From positions 106,500 to 170,499 of the forward strand of contig DATAZU010000023.1 of NCBI GenBank assembly GCA_036271875.1: a stretch of DNA of 64,000 nt. The letters run 5' to 3'. Under the pieces are notes generated by a model. It saw nothing but the letters and a program-made list of their open reading frames with translations, had not been told where the DNA came from and ran no database searches. The stretch is from Galbitalea sp036271875 (lineage in GTDB: Bacteria > Actinomycetota > Actinomycetes > Actinomycetales > Microbacteriaceae). The position numbers were made by a program, and so were the translations under genes. Positions 43,895 to 52,311 of this stretch are shown piece after piece. How positions within the stretch are numbered: the stretch's first letter is position 1; the number at the start of each line of letters is the position of its first letter.

Positions 43895-45126
43895 ATGGCG
43901 CCCGCTAAGAAACTGCACGTTCTAATCGCCGGCGGTGGCCTTAGCGGACTGTGTCTCGCCCAGGGGCTGCTGGGGGATGGAAACACCTGCGAGGTCTTCG
44001 AGCGCGATGCAGTTCCGAGACGCTCCGGCTACTACCTCAACATCAACGGTGACGGCGGTGAGGCGCTTCGTCGCTGCCTGCCCGACGACCTGTTCGAGTT
44101 GTACCGCCAGACGTCTCGGACGACGCCGGATCGCAGCGGATCGATCGTCCTCGATGACCAGCTGAACGAGCTGAGTTCACAACCGCATCTCGGACCACCC
44201 AACGATGGGCCCGATCGTCACACGGGCGTAAACCGGCAAACGCTACGTCAGATCCTGCTCGCTCGACTCGGCCGTTCGTTCCGCACCGGTCTCGCCGTTT
44301 TGTCATACACCGAGGACGCGGATGGGGTCACCGTGCAGCTCTCGACGGCAGCATCGCCCGTGGCGACGTCCTGGTCGGAGCGGACGGCATCCGCTCGGCG
44401 GTACGCGGCCAACGGCTTCCGGAAGTCGAAGTTGTCGAAGCCGGGATCGACGGTCTTGGCGTATATGGCCGCACTCCACTGACGCGAGAGCTGGTCGAAT
44501 CGCTGCCCAACATCCTGTTTCAGGGCGTCATCATCGCGGCAGACGCGCACGGCTCCAGGGCGCTCATCGCCGCATTCCAGCCACGCGAGGCGCCCGAGAC
44601 CGCGGGCGCGGCTCTTCATCCGCCGGTCGCGCTCGACACGGTAGCTGACTACATCATGGTGAGCTGCAGTGTCGCCGGGGATACCGTCGTGCCGCGTTCG
44701 CGAGACTGGACGTCGGAAACCCCCGCGATACTGCGGGACGCGATGGGTCGTGCCGTCCAGCACTGGGATCCGTCGGTTCGCGCAATCGTTGCGGGCATGG
44801 AGTTGGGCTCCATCTTCGTGATCCCTTTTGGTCGGCTCGACCCACCGGAGCCATGGACACCATCGCGCGTCACCCTCATCGGTGACGCCGCGCACGCAAT
44901 GCTTCCGACGCTCGGCATGGGCGCGAACCTCGCCCTGCGGGATGCCGGGATGCTGGCGGAGCAACTCCGCCGAGCAGGCGCGGGCGAGGTCGGCATCGTG
45001 GATGCGATCGGGATGGCCGAAACCCAGATGCGCGAGTATGCGTACCCGTTCGTACGCGCGACCATGGACCACGACCACGCGTTTGGTGGTGGCGCGCTGG
45101 AGCGAATGCGATCGGCCGGGGAGTGA
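43895..45126 (+). pseudogene. FAD-dependent aromatic-type monooxygenase, frameshifted
   Basis: A PHBH-family flavoprotein of about 410 residues split by one frameshift. The 5' part reads LIAGGGLSGLCLAQGLLG and RQTLRQILLARLG. At about 44341-44344 one base is missing: the next frame continues DGSIARGDVLVGADGIRSAVRG and ends with LIGDAAHAMLPTLGMGANLALRDA, the second FAD motif. No slippery heptamer is present, so it is a lesion or a sequencing error. GAGGAGG 8 bases before the ATG, the promoter and the operator are intact. Confidence 0.82.
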
Positions 45127-45239
45127 CGCGGAGTGCAGCTCATGTAAACGCTTGCGGAAATGCTAGTGCGTGGGCAAACTCTCTGACACACTTGACCATC
45201 CATCTCGCGTTGTGAACGCGTGCCCCTGAAAGAACCCCC

Positions 45240-46064
45240 GTGACCCGTATTGTTTGCCGCCAGCTGTCTCCCGTGCTGGGTGATCTCGATGCCAACATCC
45301 GGCTCACCGTCAACGCAATCACCGAATCGGTCGCGGAGGGCGCGCAGCTCGTCATCGTGCCGGAGCTCGCGCTGTCCGGGTACATGTTCACTTCCACCGA
45401 TGAAGCACGTCCCGTCGCGATCACCGCGAGCCATCCCGTGTTTGGTCTCTGGGCCGATGCGGTTCGAGATGCGGGCGCCGTGGCGGTCGGCGGATTTGCG
45501 GAACTCGGAGCCGACGGGCGGGTCTTCAACAGTGCCGCCGTCGTGGATGGCACCGGCGTCCTCGCGGTCTATCGCAAGACTCACCTCTGGGACAAGGAGA
45601 AGCTCGTGTTCACACCCGGGTCGGTCGCGCCGCCGATCGTTGAGACGCCCGTTGGCAGGCTCGGGGTTCTCATCTGTTTCGATCTCGAGTTTCCCGAGAT
45701 GACGCGCACGTTGGCCCTCGGCGGTGCTGAGCTGCTGGTCGCCCCAACCAACTGGCCGCTCGAGACCGTTCCGCCCGGCGAGCGTATCCCCGAGGTGACG
45801 GTGGCGATGGCCGCCGCTTACAGTAACCGAGTTGCCATCGCGGCCTGCGATCGCGCCGGTGTCGAGCGCGGCCAGGACTGGAACGGCGCGAGCACCATCG
45901 TCAACGAGCAGGGCTGGGTGGTCGCGACAGTGGACGGCCACGGAGTGGCATCCGCCGACCTCGACCTCAGCCTGTCGCACGACAAGAGCCTCTCCGAACT
46001 CGTCAACATGTTCGGAGACCGGCGACCCGAACTATACGGGGCGCTGACAGCACCACAATCCTGA
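45240..46064 (+). CDS. Carbon-nitrogen hydrolase (nitrilase superfamily)
   Basis: Amidase-type hydrolase of 274 residues. The catalytic triad is visible: Glu42 in VPELALSG, Lys113 in YRKTHLWD and Cys146 in LICFDLEFPE. Subgroup is not certain: an omega-amidase or carbamoyl amidase is likely. GTG start. An NCS1 transporter follows after 35 bases, so it probably acts on a compound that transporter imports (amide, ureide or nitrogen base). Confidence 0.88.
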   Translation: MTRIVCRQLSPVLGDLDANIRLTVNAITESVAEGAQLVIVPELALSGYMFTSTDEARPVAITASHPVFGLWADAVRDAGAVAVGGFAELGADGRVFNSAAVVDGTGVLAVYRKTHLWDKEKLVFTPGSVAPPIVETPVGRLGVLICFDLEFPEMTRTLALGGAELLVAPTNWPLETVPPGERIPEVTVAMAAAYSNRVAIAACDRAGVERGQDWNGASTIVNEQGWVVATVDGHGVASADLDLSLSHDKSLSELVNMFGDRRPELYGALTAPQS

Positions 46065-46099
46065 AAGCCCAACTAACGAACTGATTCAAAGGAGAAGAT

Positions 46100-47593
46100 G
46101 TGAGTTCAACGAAGACGGAGAGTCGCCCAGGCGGTCTCGAGGTTCGATCAATCGACTACGTTCCCAAGAGCGAGCGGCACGGCAAGGTCTGGCACATCGG
46201 ACCGCTCTGGTTCATGAGCAACGCGCAGATCGCTACGCTCGCTGTAGGAACCACGAGCTTCCTGTTCGGCGGAAACCTGATCTGGTCCATTATCGCGATC
46301 GCGGTTGGACTCATCATCGGCACCATCTTCATGGCCGCGCACTCCTCACAGGGACCGAAGCTCGGCATCCCGCAGATGGTGCAGTCGCGTCCGCAGTTCG
46401 GTTACATCGGTGCACTGCTGGTCTGGCTGTTTGCGTTCCTGCAGTATGCCGGGTTCAACATCTTTAACACGGCACTCGCGGGGGAATCCCTGGGTACAGC
46501 GGTACACACGCCGTCTACCTTCGGATTCAATGCGATGTGGATGATCATCGTTACCGTCGTCGGCGCTGTCATAGCCCTGTTCGGTTACGACCTGATCCAC
46601 CGGATGGAGCGCTACCTCGTGTACGCGACCATCCTCGTCATGGCGCTGGTCACCATCTCGGCTCTGGTTCACCTGCCGATTCCCGCCGGAGCGTTCGACC
46701 TCGGGCACTTCTCGGCTGTGCCGTTCTTCGCACAACTCGGCGTCGCCGCCGGTTATCAGATCTCCTGGGCGATCTACGTTTCCGACTATTCGCGCTACCT
46801 TCCGTCGACCACGCCGACCAGCCAGACCTTCCGCTGGACGTTCTGGGGCAGCGTTGTTGGCGGAGCATGGATCATGTGGCTCGGTGCCTACCTCGCGGCT
46901 GCGGTCAAGGGCTTCAACGCTGATGACCCGGTGCTTGGTATCGAAAAAGTCTCCAACGACCTGTTCCCAGGCTTCGGAATAATCGCACTGCTCATCTTCT
47001 CGTTCGGCCTCATCGCGGTGATCGTGCTGAATGTGTATGGCGGGTCCCTGACGCTGATCTCTTCGGTCGATAGTTTCAAGAAGGTCGCAGCGACCCTCCG
47101 GATTCGTGTGGTCACAATCGTCATCATCTCGGTGATCTCGGGCGTGCTCGCGATCTTCGTCACGGGTAGCTTCGCGAGCTTCTTCTTCGAGTTCCTCGAG
47201 TTGGTGCTGTACTTCTTCATCCCATGGACGGCGGTGAACCTGACCGACTACTTCATCGTGCGTCGCGGTCGCTACGCGATCGCGGAGATCTTCAAGCCGC
47301 GCGGCATCTATGGTCGCTGGGGCTGGCGAGGGATCGTTGCCTACGTCGTCGGGTTCATCTGCATGACGCCGTTCTTCGACCTTGGCACGTTTTACACGGG
47401 CTTCATTTCGAAGGCGATGGGCGGAGTCGACATTTCGCTGTTTATTGGTCTGCCCGTTGCGGCGCTACTGTACTGGATCCTCAGCCGCAGCATTGACCTG
47501 AACGCCGAGCGTGTACTGGCCGACTCGGAGGCAGCAGGTCTGGAAGCTGGTGACAACGAGGTCGAAGATCTCGCCGGTCACGTCATCGACTAG
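46100..47593 (+). CDS. NCS1-family (purine/cytosine permease-type) transporter
   Basis: A 497-residue membrane transporter with about 12 hydrophobic segments. GPLWFMSNAQIATLAVGTTSF near the N-terminus and GPKLGIPQMVQSRPQFGYIGALL near residue 90 are NCS1 signatures; SDYSRYLP near 228 is also conserved. GTG start with AAAGGAG upstream. Members carry cytosine, purines, hydantoins, allantoin or thiamine precursors. The nitrilase-family hydrolase upstream suggests an amide-containing solute. A strong terminator follows. Confidence 0.9.
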   Translation: MSSTKTESRPGGLEVRSIDYVPKSERHGKVWHIGPLWFMSNAQIATLAVGTTSFLFGGNLIWSIIAIAVGLIIGTIFMAAHSSQGPKLGIPQMVQSRPQFGYIGALLVWLFAFLQYAGFNIFNTALAGESLGTAVHTPSTFGFNAMWMIIVTVVGAVIALFGYDLIHRMERYLVYATILVMALVTISALVHLPIPAGAFDLGHFSAVPFFAQLGVAAGYQISWAIYVSDYSRYLPSTTPTSQTFRWTFWGSVVGGAWIMWLGAYLAAAVKGFNADDPVLGIEKVSNDLFPGFGIIALLIFSFGLIAVIVLNVYGGSLTLISSVDSFKKVAATLRIRVVTIVIISVISGVLAIFVTGSFASFFFEFLELVLYFFIPWTAVNLTDYFIVRRGRYAIAEIFKPRGIYGRWGWRGIVAYVVGFICMTPFFDLGTFYTGFISKAMGGVDISLFIGLPVAALLYWILSRSIDLNAERVLADSEAAGLEAGDNEVEDLAGHVID

Positions 47594-47603
47594 GGCGCGC
47601 TTC

Positions 47604-47647
47604 AACGAAAAGGCTCGCGGAACTACGGTTCCGCGAGCCTTTTCGTT
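47604..47647. terminator. Strong bidirectional terminator with a TACG loop
   Basis: Perfect inverted repeat with 20-base arms (47604-47623 and 47628-47647) and a C(TACG)G tetraloop. The arm contains GGCTCGCGGAAC and ends with AAAAG/CTTTT, giving U-runs in both directions. It lies 10 bases after the NCS1 gene stop. Confidence 0.92.
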
Positions 47648-47797
47648 GGCAATTTGCGCCAAACATGAACAAATCATCACGAAACGCCCATAAAACCACC
47701 GTTCTGTCTACCGCTGGAACGATCTTCGTACTATTTTTAGCGCAGGCCCCTGGACCCCGCGGCCACACAGTCCAATAACCACGGACACCCGAGACGG

Positions 47798-47851
47798 CCG
47801 CACGTCAGCAGATCAGGAGCCTACGGATCCGCTCCATAGGTTGACGTGCGG
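47798..47851. repeat. Nested dyad in the spacer between NCS1 and prpC
   Basis: Outer arms CCGCACGTCA (47798-47807) and complement (47842-47851) enclose inner arms GGAGC (47816-47820) and GCTCC (47831-47835). It lies 24 bases beyond the prpC stop on the minus strand and may end prp transcription, although no T-run is seen. The rest of the 282-base spacer holds the terminator and no evident gene. Confidence 0.4.
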
Positions 47852-47875
47852 TCCTCAGAGTTGATGCGACGAGAG

Positions 47876-48991
47876 CTACGCGACGTGACGTTCGTCGACT
47901 CCGTTGTAGACGCTCAACGGTCGGATTAGGGCATTGGATGCGAGCTGCTCCATGATGTGGGCGGTCCATCCGGTCTCCCGGGCCGCGACAAACAGCGGAG
48001 TGAACATCTCGGTGTCGAAGCCGATCAGGTTATATGCCGGACCCGACGGGTAGTCCAGGTTCGGCTTGATGTTCTTGCGCTCCTGCATGGCCGCCTCGAG
48101 TGCGTCGTACAGCGCGAGCAGATCCGGACGGCCGTATTCGGCGACGAGGGAGTCGAGCGCCTTCTTCATGGTCGGGACGCGCGAGTCGCCGTTCTTGTAA
48201 ACCCGGTGGCCGAAGCCCATGATTTTGCGTTTGCTCGCAAGAGCATCATCCAGCCAGGCCGCAGCTTTGTCTGCCATGCCGATCTCATCAAAGGTGTGCA
48301 TGACCGCTTCGTTCGCTCCGCCGTGCAGGGGTCCCTTGAGCGCCCCGATGGCCGCGACAACAGCCGAATAGAGATCGGACAGCGTGCTCGCGACGACACG
48401 GGCGGTGAAGGTTGATGCATTGAACGAGTGCTCGGCGTACAGGATCATCGACACGTCGAATGCCTTCACCACGGTGTCGGTCGGCACCTCGCCGAACGTC
48501 ATCTTGAGGAAGTTGGCCGAGTAGCCGAGCGACGAATCCGGCGCGACGAGCTGCTGGCCGCGGCGGCGGCGCTGGTCGTAGGAGACGATGGCGGGGAGCT
48601 TGGCAAAGAGGGCGACGGACTTGATCGCGTTCGACTCGGCGCTGTCATCTGCGGTAGTCGGATCGCTTGCACCGATCACGCTCACGGCCGTCCGCACGAC
48701 ATCCATGGGATGTGCTGTCAGGGGGAGGTCATCGATGACGCGCCTGACGCCCGCATCGAGGCCGCGCTGCGAGCGCTCCTGCTTTTCAAATTCGGCGAGC
48801 TGCTTCGCATCCGGCAGTTCACCGTTCCACAGCAGGTACGCAACCTCCTCGAACGACTTGGATGCCGCCAACTCCTGCACGGGATAGCCGCGATAGAGAA
48901 GCGAATTGGACTCCGGATTCACCTTCGAGATCGCCGTGTAGTCGACAGGCACCCCGGCGAGACCCTTGTAGATCTCTTTGTCTTCGAGCAT
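47876..48991 (-). CDS. prpC: 2-methylcitrate synthase
   Basis: Citrate-synthase-family enzyme of 371 residues that condenses propionyl-CoA with oxaloacetate. The signature GFGHRVYKNGDSRVP near residue 265 and catalytic His in LHGGANE near 230 are intact; the short size and YRGYPVQELA fit PrpC rather than the longer citrate synthase. ATG at 48991 has GGAG 5 bases upstream; a GTG at 48997 would overlap the ribosome site. Last gene of the gntR-prpDBC operon. Confidence 0.92.
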   Translation of the reverse strand: MLEDKEIYKGLAGVPVDYTAISKVNPESNSLLYRGYPVQELAASKSFEEVAYLLWNGELPDAKQLAEFEKQERSQRGLDAGVRRVIDDLPLTAHPMDVVRTAVSVIGASDPTTADDSAESNAIKSVALFAKLPAIVSYDQRRRRGQQLVAPDSSLGYSANFLKMTFGEVPTDTVVKAFDVSMILYAEHSFNASTFTARVVASTLSDLYSAVVAAIGALKGPLHGGANEAVMHTFDEIGMADKAAAWLDDALASKRKIMGFGHRVYKNGDSRVPTMKKALDSLVAEYGRPDLLALYDALEAAMQERKNIKPNLDYPSGPAYNLIGFDTEMFTPLFVAARETGWTAHIMEQLASNALIRPLSVYNGVDERHVA

Positions 48992-49023
48992 CGTCACTCC
49001 TCTTTTTCTGCCTCTAGTTAGTT

Positions 49024-49917
49024 CTACAACGTGAAGTTGAATACGGACTCGTCGAAGGCGTTGTAGCCCGCGTAGTCGTTGAGCTCGTAGAGCCGCGCGC
49101 GGGTCTGCATGTTCGGCACTTCCGAGTTAAGCGACCCTTCCGTGACGAGGGTGTCAAGACCGCGCTCCGCCGCGCCCATGGCCAACCGAAGTAGTGACAC
49201 CGGGTAGATCACGATGTTTACTCCGATGTTCGCCAGTTCCTGTGTGCTGAACAGGTCCGACTTCCCGAACTCGGTCATGTTGGCCAGCATGGGGACCTCG
49301 ATCGCCTTTCTCATCGCCTCAAACTCGCCGAGGTCTTTCATGGCTTCGGGGAAGATTGCGTCAGCGCCGGCATCCACGAGTGCCTTGGCGCGATCGACGG
49401 CGGCCGCGAAGCCATCAACGGCACGGATGTCCGTTCGAGCCATGATCAGCAGGTTCGGGTCGCGTCGGGCATCCACGGCTGCCCGGATGCGCTTGACTGC
49501 GGTGTCCGAGTCGACGACCGCCTTGCCATCGAGGTGTCCACAGCGTTTTGGGTTGACCTGGTCCTCGATGTGGAGGCCGGACACACCCGCATCCTCGAGG
49601 GTCTGCACCGTACGGGCGACGTTCATCGGTTCGCCGAAACCGGTGTCGGCATCGATCAGCGTTGGCAGGTCGGTCATGCGCGAGATCTGCCCGCCACGCG
49701 TGGCGACCTCGGTGAGCGTTGTGAGTCCGATGTCGGGCAGCCCGAGATCAGCGGCAATCACGGCTCCCGAGATGTAGACGCCCTCGAAGCCCTTGTCCTC
49801 GATGAGTGTCGCGCTAAGAGGATTGAACGCCCCCGGAAAGCGGAGCAGCTCACCGCTCGCCAGTCGTGTGCGCAGGCTCGCCCGCTTTTCGGCGGCGGAT
49901 TGACGGGTGTACAGCAT
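49024..49917 (-). CDS. prpB: Methylisocitrate lyase
   Basis: A 297-residue PEP-mutase/isocitrate-lyase superfamily enzyme that cleaves 2-methylisocitrate to pyruvate and succinate. The catalytic loop KRCGH is present near residue 125, and DADTGFGEP and HIEDQ carry the Mg-binding acids. Its start overlaps the prpD stop by 1 base. Confidence 0.93.
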   Translation of the reverse strand: MLYTRQSAAEKRASLRTRLASGELLRFPGAFNPLSATLIEDKGFEGVYISGAVIAADLGLPDIGLTTLTEVATRGGQISRMTDLPTLIDADTGFGEPMNVARTVQTLEDAGVSGLHIEDQVNPKRCGHLDGKAVVDSDTAVKRIRAAVDARRDPNLLIMARTDIRAVDGFAAAVDRAKALVDAGADAIFPEAMKDLGEFEAMRKAIEVPMLANMTEFGKSDLFSTQELANIGVNIVIYPVSLLRLAMGAAERGLDTLVTEGSLNSEVPNMQTRARLYELNDYAGYNAFDESVFNFTL

Positions 49918-51434
49918 CAGAAGATTCCCTTGGGGTTGGTGACATCGCTCAAATCGGCGACGACGGTGAGGCCGCGAAGTTCCGCCGCCGTGAGTTCTGG
50001 TAGTCGCTGTGCGAGCTCCAGGAAGCGCTCGATCTCGGATGGCGCCAGGATGCCGTCGGCGAGGGTGCGGAATTTGGACGTGTACTGCTCGCGGCTAAAT
50101 GGGTGCGCGCCCAGCGGATGCGCATCCGCAACGGCGATCTCGTCGATAATCCGCGAACCGTCGACCAGATCGATTTCGACCCGACCGCCGAACGCCTGCT
50201 CCCTGGGGTCGAGCGAGTGATAGCGGCGGGTCCACTCTGGGTCCTCCGCCGTCACGACCTTGTTCCAGAGCGCAACAGTGTCGGGACGCCCGGCTCGTTC
50301 GGGCGCGTACGACGCGTTGTGATCCCACTTCCCGTCCTGCAGGGCGACCGTGAAGATGTACGGAATCGAGTGGTCGAGTGTTTCGCGACTCGCCTTGGGG
50401 TCGTACTTCTGGGGGTCGTTCGCTCCGGAACCGATCACGTTGTGGGTGTGATGGCTCGTGTGTAGCACGACGCGCTTCACCAGATCCGGTCCCTGAGCCT
50501 GTCGAAGGGCCGGATGCTCATCCCCCAGCCGACGCGCGAGGTCGATCCATGCCTGAGCCTGGTACTCCGCGGAGTGTTCCTTGGTGTAGCTGTCAAGGAT
50601 CGCGCGGCGCGGTTCATTCTTCTCGGGCAGCGGGACCTCGTAGACCCGTTCCTTGCCGCCGAGCAGCCAGGCAATGACACCGTCCTCGCCCTCGTAGATC
50701 GGAGTTGGGCTGGTTTGGCCGCGCATCGCACGGTCGATCGACTCGACGGCCATCTTGCCGGCGAAGGCGGGGGCGTGCGACTTCCAGGTCGAAATCTCAC
50801 CCTTCCGCGACTGCCGGGTCGCGGTCGTCGTGTGCAGCGCCTGCCCGATCGCCTGAAAGACGACGTCGGTCGGCAGCCCGAGAAGCGTGCCGATGCCTGC
50901 CGCGGCGCTCGGGCCGAGGTGCGCGACGTGGTCGATCTTGAATTCGTGCAGGCTGATGCCCTTGGCCAGGTCGATCTGGATCTCGTAACCCGTGACGATT
51001 CCGCGCAGCAGCTCCGCTCCACTGCGTCCCGCGTGCTGGGCAACGGCGAGGATCGGCGGGATGTTGTCGCCGGGATGCGAGTATTCGGCAGCGAGGAACG
51101 TGTCGTGATAATCGAGCTCGCGAACCGCAACGCCATTCGCCCACGCTGCCCACTCGGGGCTGGTGAGCTCGTCGGTGCCGAAGACGGTCGAGCCGCTTCC
51201 ACCGCGGGAGACCGGATGGGCCCCGGCCTGCGAGCGCGCGGAAACGATCGGGCCACGACGCAGCGACGCGGTCGCGACGCTCGCGTTGTCGATGACACGA
51301 TTGATGACCATCTCGGCAACTGCGTCCGTTGCCGGGATGTTCTCGGACGCGACCTCGGCGATCCTCCAGGCCAGTTGATCCTCGCGGGGTAGTTCTTCCG
51401 AGCTCGAGTAGACGCGTACGGGGTGAAGCTTCAC
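49917..51434 (-). CDS. prpD: 2-methylcitrate dehydratase
   Basis: MmgE/PrpD-family protein, 505 residues. Conserved parts include ARSQAGAHPVSRGGSGSTVFG, EYSHPGDNIPPILAVAQH, TGYEIQIDLAKGISL, and YHSLDPREQAFGGRVEIDLVDGS. It dehydrates 2-methylcitrate. GTG start overlaps the gntR stop (GTGA), so regulator and enzymes form one transcript. Confidence 0.93.
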   Translation of the reverse strand: MKLHPVRVYSSSEELPREDQLAWRIAEVASENIPATDAVAEMVINRVIDNASVATASLRRGPIVSARSQAGAHPVSRGGSGSTVFGTDELTSPEWAAWANGVAVRELDYHDTFLAAEYSHPGDNIPPILAVAQHAGRSGAELLRGIVTGYEIQIDLAKGISLHEFKIDHVAHLGPSAAAGIGTLLGLPTDVVFQAIGQALHTTTATRQSRKGEISTWKSHAPAFAGKMAVESIDRAMRGQTSPTPIYEGEDGVIAWLLGGKERVYEVPLPEKNEPRRAILDSYTKEHSAEYQAQAWIDLARRLGDEHPALRQAQGPDLVKRVVLHTSHHTHNVIGSGANDPQKYDPKASRETLDHSIPYIFTVALQDGKWDHNASYAPERAGRPDTVALWNKVVTAEDPEWTRRYHSLDPREQAFGGRVEIDLVDGSRIIDEIAVADAHPLGAHPFSREQYTSKFRTLADGILAPSEIERFLELAQRLPELTAAELRGLTVVADLSDVTNPKGIF

Positions 51435-52111
51435 TGGCTGTTCCTTGTTGTTGTAGTTGTTGAAGGCCTCGTTGTTGCGAGGATGTTGCGAAGCGAGTTG
51501 TGCAGGTGCAGTTGCGTTGCGCTCGCTGCGAGCGATTCGTCCCCACCGAGAATCGCATCCAGAATCTGCAGGTGCTCGCGGGCGGCGTCGCGAAGCCGCG
51601 ACGGATCATCCTGGGCGAGGCGACGGATGCGGGCAACGTGCGTTCGCACCGAATCGAGCGCGCTGACGAGGTACAGGTTGCCCGCGGCGGTGTCGATGGC
51701 ATCATCGAGCTGGGCAACGAGGTCGTAGTAGCGATGTTTGTCCTCGAGCAGTTGGTCTACGTCGTCGAACTCGGCGCGCAGGCTTGCAAAGCGGCTGACA
51801 TCACGGCGTCTCGCCGCCAACCGCGCTGCCTGAACCTCGAGAGCTTCTCGCAGTTCGAAGAGTTCCGACACGTTCTCCGACGAGACGTTCGTAACAATGA
51901 CGCCGCGTCCCGAATGAGTTGAGACGAGGCCTTCCGCAGCGAGGCGAGCCAACGCTTCGCGCAGCGGAGTTCGTGAGACACCCAGTCGCTGCGACTGCTC
52001 GACCTCGCCGAGCACCGTGCCGGCGCGTAGATCGGCGTCGAGAATCTCGCTTCGCAGCGTCAGGTAGGCGCGATCACTGGCACGCAGGTGCTCATCCGTA
52101 ATCGTGCTCAT
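51431..52111 (-). CDS. GntR-family (FCD) regulator of the prp operon
   Basis: A 226-residue regulator with a GntR winged helix (residues about 12-75; LGVSRTPLREALARLAAEGLV) and an FCD effector domain (about 85-210; ELREALEVQAARLAARR, DDAIDTAAGN). The Thr-rich tail is low complexity. It is first in the operon and two TGTATACA palindromes lie just upstream, so autoregulation by a propionate-pathway metabolite is likely. Confidence 0.9.
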   Translation of the reverse strand: MSTITDEHLRASDRAYLTLRSEILDADLRAGTVLGEVEQSQRLGVSRTPLREALARLAAEGLVSTHSGRGVIVTNVSSENVSELFELREALEVQAARLAARRRDVSRFASLRAEFDDVDQLLEDKHRYYDLVAQLDDAIDTAAGNLYLVSALDSVRTHVARIRRLAQDDPSRLRDAAREHLQILDAILGGDESLAASATQLHLHNSLRNILATTRPSTTTTTRNSQ

Positions 52112-52170
52112 GTATACAGAGTAGCGACGATCGCGCCGAAAAACCGATAAATATCATCCAAATGTATACA
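52111..52170 (-). promoter_or_regulatory. Two TGTATACA operators upstream of gntR-prpDBC
   Basis: Identical palindromes TGTATACA at 52111-52118 and 52163-52170, spaced 52 bases (about five helical turns). The first touches the gntR start codon. FCD-type GntR regulators bind TNGTNNNACNA-like dyads, which these fit. The remaining spacer to 52312 shows no gene. Confidence 0.65.
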
Positions 52171-52311
52171 CACAAGACCGACCACTGCTCTGGCGGTGGG
52201 AAGAAACGGCCTCGGGGTCGGAGTTGTTCCCCCGCCGCGGACGTTCAGATTCGCGGCCTACGATGATCGGTACGTCAGTTTTTCTCACTCTCCTATCGAA
52301 TGTAGCTAGTT

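Noticed and set aside
44330..44350. Programmed frameshift in the FAD monooxygenase
   Set aside because: No slippery heptamer or downstream structure is evident; a simple base loss or sequence error is more likely.
45143..45156. LacI/CcpA-like site TGTAAACG-CTTGCG before the nitrilase gene
   Set aside because: The two halves match poorly and no LacI-family regulator is in the window.
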